Source: Rhipidocladum racemiflorum (lineage: Eukaryota; Streptophyta; Magnoliopsida; Poales; Poaceae). From it: a DNA stretch of 64,000 bases. Below are positions 23,485-35,039 of the stretch, in pieces. The translations under genes were made by a program, and so were the position numbers. Location of the stretch: the NCBI GenBank assembly GCA_036346355.1, contig CM070575.1, forward strand, positions 61,819,915-61,883,914. Reading direction: 5' to 3'. The notes under the pieces are model-generated. The model was given only the letters and a program-made list of their open reading frames with translations, did not search any database and was not told where the DNA came from. Position 1 is the first letter of the stretch. The number at the start of each line of letters is the position of its first letter.

Positions 23485-24125
23485 CTACTCGTAAAGCGTG
23501 CAAATAGCAATACACAAATAAACAATAGGCAAAAGCATCCCAAAACTCCAAATAAAATCCATAAACAGAGAGAACATAATTTTATGAATTTTTAGGAACT
23601 GGAATCGTTCAAATCGGAGTTAAAACACAAAAGTTATAATTATTTAAAGTTTAAATAATCAATTAAATAATTTTACAGAGAAAAAATTTAGTCCAAAAAT
23701 TTAATAAAATTCATATTTGAATAGATCTCAATTTTATACAAATTTAGAAATTTGAATCACTCAAATCGGAGTTGAAACGCAAAAGTTATAAGCGTTTGAA
23801 GTTTTGAAATTCAAATCCATTATTAAATTGATTTATTAAATCATTTTCTTTTTCGGAAAATCATCTATTGCGTCAGCAAGGACACGTGGACCAATCGGGT
23901 GATGACACGTGGCCTCGGGTCCACGGACCCGGCGCACGGCCTCAGCTCGGTCCACCGTGGGCTCGGCCCACGGCTTCATCGACAGCGGGCATACTGTCGG
24001 CCCGGCTCGACTTCGGCCGTAGCGGATCACGGTGACACATGGGCCCTCTGACACGCGGGCCCCGCGTGTAGAGACACGCGCCCGCGTGCGCACGACGCGG
24101 CTAGGCACACGTGGCTCGATCGTGC

Positions 24126-24147
24126 CCGTTGATTTGAAAATCAACGG
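24126..24147. repeat. perfect 22-bp palindrome in LTR B leader
   Basis: CCGTTGATTT and AAATCAACGG flank a GA centre. It is the best-conserved member of a series of CCGTTGGATC-type palindromes on either side of the TATA box; another is at 24853-24877. Confidence 0.8.
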
Positions 24148-24668
24148 CCGCGATTAGATCTAGGATTTACGCGTTCTAAATCAGCACCGTCGATCTGGGC
24201 CGTTCGATCAGATCGGACGGTCCAGATCTAACCCTAAAGCTACAACGCAACTAACCTCAGCCGTAGGATCTAGATCTAACGGTCTAGAACAGATCTGGGT
24301 TTTACGGATTCTGGAAACACGTGATCTCACCGTTGCCGTTCGATTTAGATCGGACGGTGGATGGAGCTTGCGGACGGCGATGGCAGCGCGGCGGCGAGGG
24401 CAGACCGGAGGTGAAGACGACGACGATTGCAACGGCGTTTCCGCGTCCTTCCGGCGAGGTGAAAGGTCCTATCTGGTGCGCCTTGACCTGGGAATCTCGG
24501 ATCCGAGCTCAAGCACGGCGGAGACGGCTTGACGGCGGAATCCGGAGTTAATCAAGCGGAAACTTCCTCAACTACGGCGAGCCCGCGCGCCTAAACGGCG
24601 GCGGCTCGAGCGTGAAAGGTGAGGAACGCAGTGCGCCGCGGAAGCGGGGTTCTCGGCGACCACCCACG

Positions 24669-24678
24669 CTTTAAATAG
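24669..24678 (-). promoter_or_regulatory. TATA-like box, element B 3' LTR
   Basis: CTATTTAAAG on the minus strand within a GC-rich context, at the same place in each LTR of this family. It fits the LTR promoter. Confidence 0.55.
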
Positions 24679-25275
24679 CCTCGGCCGGGCTCAAATCGAA
24701 ACCCTACCGAAGCTCGGCCACGGCGGCGGCGGAGGAATCCGGCTCGGATTCGGCGGGAAGACGAAACCGTGGCGTACACGTGGGCGATCAACGGTCCAAA
24801 TCGCCTGGCGCCACGTCCGGTCGAACCGGTTGGACGATCGCGGACTAAATCCGACCGTTGGATTAGATCCAACGGTCAGGATCGATCGAGGTTCGATCGG
24901 ATCGCGTGGCGGTCGGACTCGAAGTCGACTCGAGTCGGGCTCGAGTCAAATGAACAGTACTTGACCCGACTTGGATTTTCCAGCGATTTAATATTTAAAA
25001 TAATTTCCAGTAATTCATTTAATTCAAGAAAAATAGCTAAATACTCAGAAAAAATTCCAGAAAAATTCTGGAAAATATTTTAGGGCATTTGGGACTCAAA
25101 TAAAATATTTCCAACAAAACTTTATTTGAAAATTTACTTTCTTTAATTATTTCAAATTGGAATAAATTCAAATAAATTCCAAATAAATCCAAATAAATTC
25201 CAGAAAATTCCAAAAATTCACCAAAGTGCCAAATCACACATAGATTTTAGAAAAGCAAAATTTTGGGGTGTTACA

Positions 25276-25289
25276 AACCTCCCCCCTTA
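25276..25289 (-). other. element B polypurine tract
   Basis: On the minus strand, TAAGGGGGGAGGTT lies directly against the 3' LTR. Confidence 0.85.
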
Positions 25290-25310
25290 ATGGAATCTCG
25301 TCCCCGAGAT

Positions 25311-27842
25311 TTAGGGCTTACTAAAGAATAGGTTCGGAAACTCTTTCCTCAAATCCTCTTCTCGTTCCCAAGTTGCTTCGCTCTCTGCATGGTTGCTCCA
25401 CTGAACTCTACAGAAACGGGTTGACTTGTTCCTAGTCTCTCGATCCATGGTGTCCAGAATCTTCACGGGATGATCCTTGTAAGTCAGATCTTCTTGTAGC
25501 TCAATTGACTCCAAGGGCGTTCGCTCATCTGGCACTCGAAGACACTTCTTTAGCTGGGACACATGGAACACGTCATGTACTCCTGCTAACGACTGTGGCA
25601 ACTCCAGCTGGTAAGCAACTTCACCTCTGCGACTCAAAATCTTAAATGGCCCAACATAACGGGGTGCAAGTTTCCCTTTGGCATGGAACCTCTTCACTCC
25701 CCTGAGAGGCGTAACTCTGAGGTATACATAGTCCTCTGGTTCAAAACTCAAGTCTCGGCGACGGTTGTCAGCGTAACTCTTCTGTCGTGATTGGGCTATC
25801 TTCAACCTTTCCCTAATCGTGGCAATCTGCTCTTCAGCTTCTTGAAGTATATCAGGCCCGAAGACACGGCGCTCGCCGGTCTCATTCCAATTCAATGGCG
25901 TCAAGCGAGTCGACCATACAAAGGCCTCAAAGGTGACATCTGTAAACTAGCCTGGTAACTATTGTTGTAATCGAACTCGGCATACGGCAAACTCTTACCC
26001 CAAGAGGTAGCATAAGCCAATGCACACGCTCTTAGCATATCCTCCAAAATCGATTGACTCTTTCGGTGCATCCATCCGTGCATGGATGATAGGCTGTACT
26101 GAAGTTCAAACGGGTTCCCATGGCTTCATGCAACTTATTCCAGAACCTTGAGGTAAATTGGGTACCTCTGTCCGATACAATCCTTTTTGGTACTCCATGC
26201 AAACAGACGATCCTGATCATATACAATTCTGCTAACTTGTCCCCCGAGTAAGTGGTCTTTACGGGGATAAAATGGGCTACTTTGGTCAAGCGATCTACTA
26301 TAACCCATATGGAGTCATAACCCCCTTGAGTCTTGGGTAAACCGGTGATGAAATCCATTCCGATTTCCTCCCACTTCCACTCAGGTATCTTCAGCGGCTG
26401 CAACAATCCTGCTGGTCTCTGATGCATTGCCTTGACTCTCTGGCATACGTCGCACAATGCAACATGCTCGGCAACTTCTCGCTTCATGTTTGGCCACCAG
26501 AATCTTTCCTTCAAATCCTGATACATTTTGGCACTCCCTGGGTGAATTGAATACTTGGAGTCATGGGCTTCCTCCAGAATCAGTTGCTTTAATTCCTTCT
26601 TGTTCGGCACACAAATCCGATCCTTCATCCATAACGTGCTCTGCCCATCTAGCTTGAAATCCTTTTCCTTGCCTTCCTCCATTTTGGACTTAATCCTACG
26701 GATCTTGTCATCATCCTTTTGTCCTTCTCGGATCTGATCCTTCAGAGTAGGTTTTACTTCCAATGCGGCCAAGAATCCATTGGGTACCACCTCAATCTTC
26801 ATTCTCTGAAATTCCTGGCATAGCTCATCCTGATTCGTGGCCATCAACATATTCATGAAATATGCTGGCGCATTCGTCAGACCAAAGGACATAACTGTAA
26901 ACTCGTAATGTCCATATCTTGAAGAAAATGCGGTCTTCGGAATATCTTCTGATCGGATCTTCAACTGATGGTATCCCGATCTTAGGTCAATCTTGGAGAA
27001 AACTCCGGCTCCTCTCAGCTGATCAAAAAAATCATCAATCCTGGGTAGCGGATACTTATTCTTCACGGTGACTTCATTGAGTGCACGGTAGTCAATGCAC
27101 ATCCTGAAACTCCCGTCCTTCTTCTTGACGAACAAAACTGGTGCTCCCCACGGCGACGAACTCGGTCTGATAAATCCTTTCTCCATTAACTCCTCTAGCT
27201 GTTTCTTCATCTCTACCAACTCCTCGGTGGACATCCGATAGGGTCTCTTTGCTATCGGTCTTTGTGCAGTACAAGCTCTATTACAAACTCTATGTCCCTG
27301 TCTGGCGGCATACCAGGTAGATCTTCCGGAAAAACATCTGGGTACTCATTCACTACTGAAACATCCTCTATGCTGATTGTCTTGGTACTGTTAACCATCA
27401 ACTGTCCATCCCTAACGGCAGTGGCTTGAAATTCCACTCTCTTTCCACACGGGCTCTCAACTGAGATAGTCCTTCGTCCACAATCCAATATGGCCTTGTG
27501 CTTGGATAGCCAATCCATTCCCAAAATGACGTCTAAGGTCTGGGTCTCTAAAACAATAAGGTTCGCTAGGAACTCTATTCCATCTATTAGTATTCTCTCC
27601 CCAGAACATCCTACTTTCGTTCGGAGTTCGGAACCAGGGGTTTGAACTACAAGCGTGCATTTAAGCCTTGCAATCTCCAAATCATTTTTAGCAGCAAAGC
27701 CTTGCGAAACAAACGAATGCGAAGCTCCAGAATCAAACAAAACTGTCGCAGGTACTGAGTTAACAAGTAACTTACCCAGTACGACGTCCGTAGCATTCTG
27801 CAGTGCATCCGCGGTGACATGATTGACTCGGCCTCTCACCAC
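25311..27842 (-). pseudogene. pol: element B pol with RT active site and RNase H deleted
   Basis: The minus strand reads protease (VLFDSGASHSF, then ILGMDWL), a frameshift near 27255, the N-terminal half of reverse transcriptase up to TNAPAYFMN, then directly a linker (ATNQDELCQEFQRMKIEVV) that in element C lies after RNase H. The segment with the FIDD motif and all of RNase H, about 300 residues by comparison with element A, is missing without breaking the frame. Integrase follows with its HHCC finger and D-D-E residues (DFITGLP, SDRGTQF, E in TERVN), with frameshifts near 26045 and 25915, then a chromodomain ending WSNHAESEATWEREEDLRKE and a stop at 25311. Confidence 0.93.
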
Positions 27843-27891
27843 GATGCAGGGTGTGGCTCCTGATCTTTGGCGTCCTAGGCTGGTGTGGATC

Positions 27892-28920
27892 CTAGATTGA
27901 AGCGGATGGGGTCACTCCTGCTGTCTTCTTTGGGCAGCTGTTGGCAAAGTGTCCTGGCTCGTTGCGATTGTAGCGGCGTCTTCGTTTCCTTCTTGTGCAC
28001 TGAGCGGCGTTTCTAGCGAAGTGAAGTGCAGTAGTTACGATTGACGGGTCTTGGTGATGGTGACGGTGTCCTGGTTGCGTTCTGTGGCTGAAATCTGAAA
28101 AATTGATTTGGTGCAACTCTCGACGCCATTGCGTTCCTGGCGTGATCCTCTTTGTTGCATCCTGCGCTTCCTGTTCTCATCCAGTTCCTTGCGCTTGTCC
28201 TCAAGAATAAGTGCCTTATTCACCAATTCTTGGAAATCTGGAAAGGTGTGGGTGATCAATCCCACCTGCAATCCTGAGTTAAGTCCCTTCATGAAACGAG
28301 GTATGCCTGGCTTTATCTGTCGCTACATCCTCAGGTGCGTAGCGAGCAAGCTGTGTGAACTTATTCAGGTAGTCGGCCACTGGCTGATTACCTTGCCTCA
28401 GTGCTCTGAACTCCTCCTTCTTAAGATCCATGATTCCTTCAGGCACGTGATACTGACGGAATGCAGCTGTGAACTCTTCCCAAGTGATATCTTGAGGGTT
28501 CTCTTGCGTGGCACAGAAGTTCTCCCACCATTCGGCGGCTGTTCCTTCCAACTGATGAGAAGCGTAGAGTACCTTCTCATTTCCCATGCATTGAGCGATG
28601 TGTAGCTTCCTCTCAATTGATCTTAACCAATCATCGGCCTCCAATGGGTTGGCATTCCCAGAGAAAGTGGGTGGGTGAGTCCTCATGAACTCTGACAGTC
28701 TTGTATTCTGGCGTTGTCCCTGATTAGCTTGATTAGCAGTGGCCTGAGCAGTGACGTGTTGCATCTGTTGCATCATAGCATGCATCAACTGAGTCTGAGC
28801 AGCAAGAAATGCTCCAAAATTCTGTATGTCCAATGGCGATGCTGGTGTTCCATCATTGGGGTTTCCTGCTGGGCGAGAACCACTTCCATTGCCTCCAAGG
28901 TTTCCGCGGGTGTTCACCAT
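27892..28920 (-). pseudogene. gag: element B gag, frameshifted
   Basis: An ATG at 28920 starts MVNTRGNLGGNGSGSRP. A Gln-rich segment is followed by the retrotransposon gag domain (LEADDWLRSIERKLHIAQ, LEGTAAEWWENFCATQ, GIMDLKKEEFRALRQGNQ). The frame breaks near 28290, continues in another frame (GLNSGLQVGLITHTFPDF), and breaks again before a degraded zinc knuckle (RYNRNEPGHFANSCPKK) in which the first two Cys are replaced by Arg. It would not give a normal nucleocapsid. Confidence 0.9.
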
Positions 28921-29203
28921 CTGTCGATTTGCTCTAGGTTTTAGAGATGAGAGGGAAACAAGAATAGACAAGTAGTATGGAACTTATGCGGGGCGAAAGG
29001 TGTAGCTTTAAGGTCCAACTTTATTAATGATATCAATAACTTGGTATGGCTGCTTACAATGCCTAAGGGCCTTGCAACACATACTGCACACTCAGCAAGC
29101 AATGAAAATCCAAATCGAACTAACACTGGAGTCTAACGCCTAAAGGGTGACTCTTTATTCTATGACGCGACTCGGCGAAGGAGTCTCACTATAGAACCTA
29201 CGC

Positions 29204-29925
29204 TCACTCATCGAGAAAACCTCCACGGCCTGGGTACGGATGCTGCGGCATAGGCGCGAAACGATTGCCATGTCCAGCAACTGTGTCATCTGTGGTAGTC
29301 GAAGATGCAGTGTCCTCCTCAAGCTCCGGCTCCTCCGGGTCTGGCTCGTGCAGCTCGAGCATTGGCTCTGGCTCTGGTCCGTACAAAGCCATCTCCAACT
29401 CGTCAATCCTTCGCAAAAGGTGTGACACATACTCTTGAGCTTCCCGCCATCTGTTCTTCTCTGTCGTGATCTCCTTGCGGGCCTTCTGTAGCTCCTTGCT
29501 TGTATCATCGAGTACATCCTCCTGGGCGACAACAAGTCGTGCCAAATGTGTGACCATGGCATTCTCATCCTGAATCGTCTTCGGGTCAAGAAGGTTATCG
29601 CTGCGCGGATGATAACGGAACACCGTGCTCTCCAATTCTCTGGCGTAGATGCGGGTAATGTGCCGCATTGCTCGTCGTGACACTTCTTGGATACCCATCT
29701 GCATTGTAGACCTCCTGGCGGTCTGCGGTGTATCGGGCGATTGCCTGGGCCCTTCTTCCTAGCAGGTACCACAATCTTCACGTCACAAGCCTTGATCAAT
29801 CCTGCTTGTCTGATCACTTCCAATTGGTATTGCGGCTTCTCAAAATCTCCGAGAGTCTGTAGCATACGCCAAAGTTCTGCGGCGTGACCAACCTCCAGAT
29901 CGACGTAGTTGAACTCTCCCTCCAT
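29204..29925 (-). pseudogene. element B extra ORF between 5' LTR and gag (broken)
   Basis: An ATG at 29925 starts MEGEFNYVDLEVGHAAELWR. The frame shifts near 29720-29700, after which a frame ending at a stop at 29204 reads a long charged helix-like region (LVVAQEDVLDDTSKELQKAR...RRIDELEMAL), probably a coiled coil, then an acidic, Pro/Glu-rich tail. The equivalent ORF in element A is intact and shows the same plan. I do not recognise a domain. From memory, extra ORFs upstream of gag exist in RIRE3/RIRE8-type rice elements, which fits. Confidence 0.65.
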
Positions 29926-30126
29926 CTGTCACAAGATGCTCACGTAAGAACTCGAAATTTTTAAATCGTGACAAGGTAAGGAAAAATTTAGCAAGAGACA
30001 AGAAAAGAGAGAAGGGGATAAGTCGAGATATCATTTCTTATCTTGACGAATTTTTAGCCTTTTTAGAAAATAGGTTTTAACCTCTCTACGACCATTCCAG
30101 CTAGGGTTGAGCCTACGGTCAGTATG

Positions 30127-30138
30127 GCTCTGATACCA
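30127..30138 (-). other. element B primer-binding site (initiator Met tRNA)
   Basis: On the minus strand TGGTATCAGAGC lies four bases after the end of the 5' LTR. It matches the complement of the plant initiator Met tRNA 3' end, common in gypsy elements. Confidence 0.9.
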
Positions 30139-30429
30139 CCTCTGTCGGGACCCCGAATTTGCAAATCCGGACCCTCTGTGTGTTCAGCACTAGTCCAGGA
30201 ACGCGCTAGTGCACACAGTCTTAACATTGGTAAATATCACAATCATACCACTCGATACTAATAAAGTACTTTAATTAAATAATCAAACTGGTTACCCGAC
30301 CTTAAGGTCAAGTTACAAATGTACGCCTCGCCGGGCGAAACTTATTAAGAGAAAAATAATAGCAGCGGAAAATAAGATAACTTCGTGGCGCCATCCAGTA
30401 TACCACAGGCAACTGACTGAGCTCGCTCC

Positions 30430-30488
30430 CTATGTAGATGGTTCCTCGTGGAGCTCCTCCTCCAAAGCTGGTGTAGTCTCCTCTTCAA
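30430..30488 (-). other. putative last exon of LTR minigene (element B 5' LTR)
   Basis: 59 bp, same peptide as the 3' LTR copy at 22149-22207; stop TAG at 30430-30432. Confidence 0.55.
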
Positions 30489-31685
30489 CTGGTGTTGTAT
30501 TGTGGCAAGGGTGAGTACTTGGTACTCAAAGAAGTCATGCAATGTAATGCAAGCTAATATACTATATGCATGGCTTGGTACAAAGGAATAGCTCAAGGTA
30601 TATTTGCGATGCTTGACATTTGAAAAGTAGCATCAGTAGATTCGAAAGCAGTAAAAACAAGTATAGCATAAATAACCTTTCAAGGAGTTTGGTAAACATC
30701 TTTTCCCATCATAACCCACATGTCCATCAACGTCATTATTTAATCCAAACCAACCTTTCAAATCCAAGTTATTTTCAGAAAGTCTAACCCTTGACTGTAA
30801 TCCCCGAGCGATGTCCAATACCGCGGACTCGGCTATTCGAATAGATTCTACACTCTGCAGAGGTTATGCACTTTACCCACAAGATACAGTCAAACACCAC
30901 AAAGGCGAGTTCCGTCAGTAACAAAGCCTTTGGAAGCCTCAAACAACACAGTGGTCCTCTCAGGTTCGTGCTCTACACCATCCCTTCCCTTAACCAAGGC
31001 GAAGTATGGGACCAACACACCGTTAGATGGGTATCGGCCACGACCACGATACGCTCCCCCGCACAATCACACAAACGGTGTAATTGACACCCTGAGGCTC
31101 CACAAGTGAGTCCTTAGCAACTTAGTCAACTAGGGCCGTCCCATTCCAGCCATGTGGTTGCAAGTATGACTCAGTTCAAAGGCTTGCAAGGTTAAGTCCT
31201 TAGAGTGACCAGGGCAAGACTACCCGAAGAACCAAATCAACATCCCCAGTGCCACACTGGCCAACCTGATCATTATTGCCACATGCCCCGGCAGAAAACT
31301 ATTTATCAAAACCCCAGTTGATTACCATGCACCACGTGCCATCAACATCACATGATACCTTTCCAAAACAGGTTCAATATATCATTAAGTCAATATTAAC
31401 ATTTGATTGTCCAAAATCATGTCATGAGCACGTAGCAGGTCTAAGCAATGTACTACAACGGTCTAAAACCCATGTTGGCAATTTAATTATGTCCAACTAG
31501 TAAACCACAACTAGGGTGACAAGGGGTCATGGCACATATTTAATTAATCAAGGTGTCATACAGCAATTTGGTATTTATCTAATCTCCCATATTTAAATAA
31601 AGTATTTTCTAATTGAACTAGCATGCAATAATTTGAACCAAAATAGATTTCAAAATGGGATCAACATGGTCAAAGCATAACTTGC

Positions 31686-31766
31686 CTTCAAAAAGTACTT
31701 GTTCTTGGTCTTGAGTTGGATCCTGAGTCAATACTTCTCCTTCGAATCCTTCCGGCACTTCAACGT
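31686..31766 (-). other. putative middle exon of LTR minigene (element B 5' LTR)
   Basis: 81 bp, identical in reading to 23404-23484, with acceptor GAGTAG and donor GCAAGT intact. Confidence 0.55.
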
Positions 31767-32964
31767 CTACTCGTAAAGCGTGCAAATAGCAATACACAAA
31801 TAAACAATAGGCAAAAGCATCCCAAAACTCCAAATAAAATCCATAAACAGAGAGAACATAATTTTATGAATTTTTAGGAACTGGAATCGTTCAAATCGGA
31901 GTTAAAACACAAAAGTTATAATTATTTAAAGTTTAAATAATCAATTAAATAATATTACAGAGGGAAAATTTAGTCCAAAAATTAAATAAAATTCATATTT
32001 GAATAGATCTCAATTTTATACAAATTTAGAAATTTGAATCACTCAAATCGGAGTTGAAACGCAAAAGTTATAAGCGTTTGAAGTTTTGAAATTCAAATCC
32101 ATTATTAAATTGATTTATTAAATCATTTTCTTTTTCGGAAAATCATCTATTGCGTCAGCAAGGACACGTGGACCAATCGGGTGATGACACGTGGCCTCGG
32201 GTCCACGGACCCGGCGCAAGGCCTCGGCTCGGTCCACCGTGGGCTCGGCCACGGCTCATGGATCGACAGCGGGCGGGCCGCCTGTCGGCCGACTCGACTT
32301 CGCGCCGTAGCGGATCTGGTGACACATGGGCCCTCTGACACGCGGGCCCCGCGTGTCAGAGACACGCGCCCGCGTGCGCACGGCGCGGCTAGGCACACGT
32401 GGCTCGATCGTGCCCGTTGATTTGAAAATCAACGGCCGCGATTAGATCTAGGATTTACGCGTTCTAAATCAGCACCGTCGATCTGGGCCGTTCGATCTAG
32501 ATCGGACGGTCCAGATCTAACCCTAAAGCTACAACGCAACTAACCTCAGCCGTAGGATCTAGATCTAACGGTCTAGAACAGATCTGGGTTTTACGGATTC
32601 GGGAAACACGTGATCTCACCGTTGCCGTTCGATTTAGATCGGACGGTGGATGGAGCTTGCGGACGGCGATGGCAGCGCGGCGGCGAGGGCAGACCGGAGG
32701 TGAAGACGACGATGATTGCAACGGCGTTTCCGCGTCCTTCCGGCGAGGTGAAAGGTCCTATCTGGTGCGCCTTGACCTGGGAATCTCGGATCCGAGCTCA
32801 AGCACGGCGGAGACGGCTTGACGGCGGCGGAATCCGGAGTTAACCGCGGCGGGAAACTTCCCCAACTACGGCGAGGTCGTGCGTCTAAACGGCGGCGGCT
32901 CAAGCGTGAAAGGTGAGGGGCACGGGTGCGCACGGAAACGGGGGTTCTCGGGCGACCACCCACG

Positions 32965-32974
32965 CTTTAAATAG
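32965..32974 (-). promoter_or_regulatory. TATA-like box, element B 5' LTR
   Basis: CTATTTAAAG on the minus strand. Transcription from here would run leftward through the putative minigene, primer site, extra ORF, gag and pol. Confidence 0.6.
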
Positions 32975-33584
32975 CCTCGGCTTCCGGGCTCAAATCGAAA
33001 CCCTACCGAGCTCGGCCACGGCGCGGCGGCGGAGGAATCCGGCTCGGATTCGGCGGGGAAGACGAAACCGTGGCCGTACACGTGGACGATCAACGGTCCA
33101 AATCGCACGGCGCCACGGGTCCGGGTCGAACCCGGTTGGACCGGTGCGGACTAAATCCGACCGTTGGATTCCGATCCAACGGTCCGGATCGATCGAGGTT
33201 CGATCGGATCGCGTGGCCCGGGTTGGACTCGAGTCTGACTCGAGTCAGGCTCGAGTCAAATGAACAGTACTTGACCCGACTTGGATTTTCCAGCGATTTA
33301 ATATTTAAAATAATTCCCAGTAATTCATTTAATTCAAGAAAAATAGCTAAACACTCAGAAAAATTCCAGAAAAATTCTGGAAAATATTTTAGGGCATTTG
33401 GGACTCAAATAAAATATTTCCAACAAAACTTTATTTGAAAATTTACTTTCTTTAATTATTTCAAATTGGAATAAATTCAAATAAATTCCAAATAAATCCA
33501 AATAAATTCCAGAAAATTCCAAAAATTCACCAAAGTGCCAAATCACACATAGATTTTAGAAAAGCAAAATTTTGGGGTGTTACA

Positions 33585-33756
33585 GCGGCGGATCATGCTG
33601 AGCGGCAGGGTGCTGCACTTGCTCTTGTCCTTGCGGCTGCGGTGGCTCCACATACTCTGCTTCCTCTTGATAGTGTACCGGTCCACGGGCTCGTCCACGG
33701 CCTCTACCACGGCCTGCGGGCCTTCCACGACCACGACCACGACCAACGTTCTCCAT
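33585..33756 (-). pseudogene. gag: element A gag, N-terminal part (split by element B)
   Basis: An ATG at 33756 starts MENVGRGRGRGRPAGRGRGR, an Arg/Gly-rich start typical of plant gypsy gag, followed by HYQEEAEYVEPPQPQGQEQ. It stops at the element B junction (33584) and continues in sequence at 21861. Confidence 0.8.
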
Positions 33757-34009
33757 CTGCACACGGCGGTCAAGCACAAGGAAAGAGGGAGAAGCATAGG
33801 TAAGCAATGGGGAACTAAACCACATCCTCAACCACAAGAGCCCAACCACAAAACACCCAAGAGAAGAGAAAACCAACTGAACTTCAATTAAAATCAAATA
33901 GTTTTGGGAGGTGGCTGTATCACAAATGCCTAAGGGCACGATACAATCCAGCAATCACTTATTCAACGCTCTAACGCGACAAAATTAAGATCCTGCAGAC
34001 TAAAACTAT

Positions 34010-34843
34010 CTAAGAACTCGCGTCATTTGCCAAAGACGCTACGAGGGAGTCCTCCTCCTCCTCGCTCCTGCTGCGGGAAGGTGAAGCTGCTGCCGAAGAT
34101 CCTGCTCCTTCAGGGGCAGCCAAAGCACTCAAAGAAAACCCTGGCGGCGAAGGGAGACTAACGGACTTGCGCGCGGTCGTCCGAAGCCTCAGACCTTGAT
34201 GACGCTTGGCTGGCGGCGCGTCCTCTGGGATGTCGCGGGTCGGCGGGTCCTCCCGAACCAGGGCTGGTGGCGGCGGCGCCACGGGCTGTGCCTCCTGCAC
34301 AGGCGCTGCCGGTGGAGGCGATGGGATGCTTCTCCTCTCCTCCTCGAGCCGACAGATCGTCTCTCTCGCTGCCGTCAAGTCCCGACGCAGACCCAGCAGC
34401 TCGTCAGCCATCCGGACGTAGGCCTCATCCTGCGCCTGGATGAGTGACCCCAAGTGCACCACGGTCGGGTCAGCCTCCTGGGCCAAACTCCTAAACTGGC
34501 TGTACACCCGCCCAACCTGGAAGCGGGGAAATAGCCGGTACGGAGAGTTCTCCAGCATATCGCGGTAGCTCTGCCCCAACATGAGGATAGCCTTTCTGGC
34601 CGCGTCTTGAAGCGCGTACGCCAGAATCGGTCTCTCGGCCGTGAAGTAAAACGGCCGGTCCTCGACGCGAAGGCGGCTCCTCGCGAAGACTAGCAAGCGG
34701 ACCTGCCACATGTCCTGGACCAGACCAGGCATCGACTGGTAGCGATACTCCGGGCGATGGGGAAACCCCAGCTCCTGGAGCATCAGTGACAGCTCCTCGC
34801 AAAAGCCTCCAGCCTGGCCGGCAAAGGTGGTGTAAACCGACAT
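34010..34843 (-). CDS. element A extra ORF upstream of gag (277 aa, intact)
   Basis: It runs from an ATG at 34843 (MSVYTTFAGQAGGFCEELSL) to a TAG at 34010-34012. An N-terminal half of mixed composition (a PYRLFPRFQVGRVYSQFRSL segment near residues 100-120) is followed by a likely coiled coil at about residues 130-170 (LLGLRRDLTAARETICRLEE), a Pro/Ala-rich linker and an acidic Ser/Glu tail (SRSRSEEEEDS). It lies between the primer site and gag on the same strand, matching the position and plan of the broken ORF in element B. Function unknown; a virion or RNA-binding accessory protein is only one possibility. It is the only long uninterrupted non-pol frame in the element. Confidence 0.75.
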   Translation of the reverse strand: MSVYTTFAGQAGGFCEELSLMLQELGFPHRPEYRYQSMPGLVQDMWQVRLLVFARSRLRVEDRPFYFTAERPILAYALQDAARKAILMLGQSYRDMLENSPYRLFPRFQVGRVYSQFRSLAQEADPTVVHLGSLIQAQDEAYVRMADELLGLRRDLTAARETICRLEEERRSIPSPPPAAPVQEAQPVAPPPPALVREDPPTRDIPEDAPPAKRHQGLRLRTTARKSVSLPSPPGFSLSALAAPEGAGSSAAASPSRSRSEEEEDSLVASLANDASS

Positions 34844-35027
34844 CTACAAATTTTGAAAGAAGACAGAATTAGTAACCAAAATTTAAATAAAAGAGAGGAT
34901 GAGTACAAGATACTAAGATAGAAGAGATAGAAGCAAAGAAACTTAAACTTTTGCAAATACATTTTTATAAAATATAAGTACTTAAGGCTTTGCCATGCTA
35001 ACTAGGTCACGTCCTACAGTCGTCCAG

Positions 35028-35039
35028 GCTCTGATACCA
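35028..35039 (-). other. element A primer-binding site (initiator Met tRNA)
   Basis: TGGTATCAGAGC on the minus strand, four bases after the 5' LTR end at 35044. Confidence 0.9.

Larger units (their letters stand above)
21862..25275 (-). repeat. element B 3' LTR (left)
   Basis: Boundaries TGTCGGGACCCC and GGGTGTTACA, 3414 bp. It matches the right LTR closely, with differences concentrated in GC-rich parts (23.9-24.1 and 24.55-24.95 kb). It has the TATA-like CTATTTAAAG on the minus strand at 24669-24678. Confidence 0.95.
21862..33584 (-). mobile_element. retrotransposon B: Ty3/gypsy chromovirus, minus strand, nested in element A gag
   Basis: LTRs 21862-25275 and 30143-33584 (TGTCGGGACC...GTGTTACA) flank a primer site, an extra ORF, gag, pol and a polypurine tract, all on the minus strand. 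Flanking pentamers are ACGGC (21857-21861) and GCGGC (33585-33589), a TSD with one mismatch. The gag of element A continues across the insertion. Its LTRs belong to the same broad family as the solo LTRs at 41 and 45 kb and as element C. Pol lacks the reverse transcriptase active site and RNase H, so the copy is non-autonomous. Confidence 0.95.
30143..33584 (-). repeat. element B 5' LTR (right)
   Basis: 3442 bp with the same termini as the left copy. It is the promoter-bearing LTR of the element, read on the minus strand. Confidence 0.95.

Noticed and set aside
23336..23551. Simple 71-codon minus-strand ORF repeated in each B-type LTR, taken as a free-standing gene
   Set aside because: Only its central 81 bp is conserved in coding sense and is bounded by splice-like signals, so it is better explained as an exon within a longer transcript.
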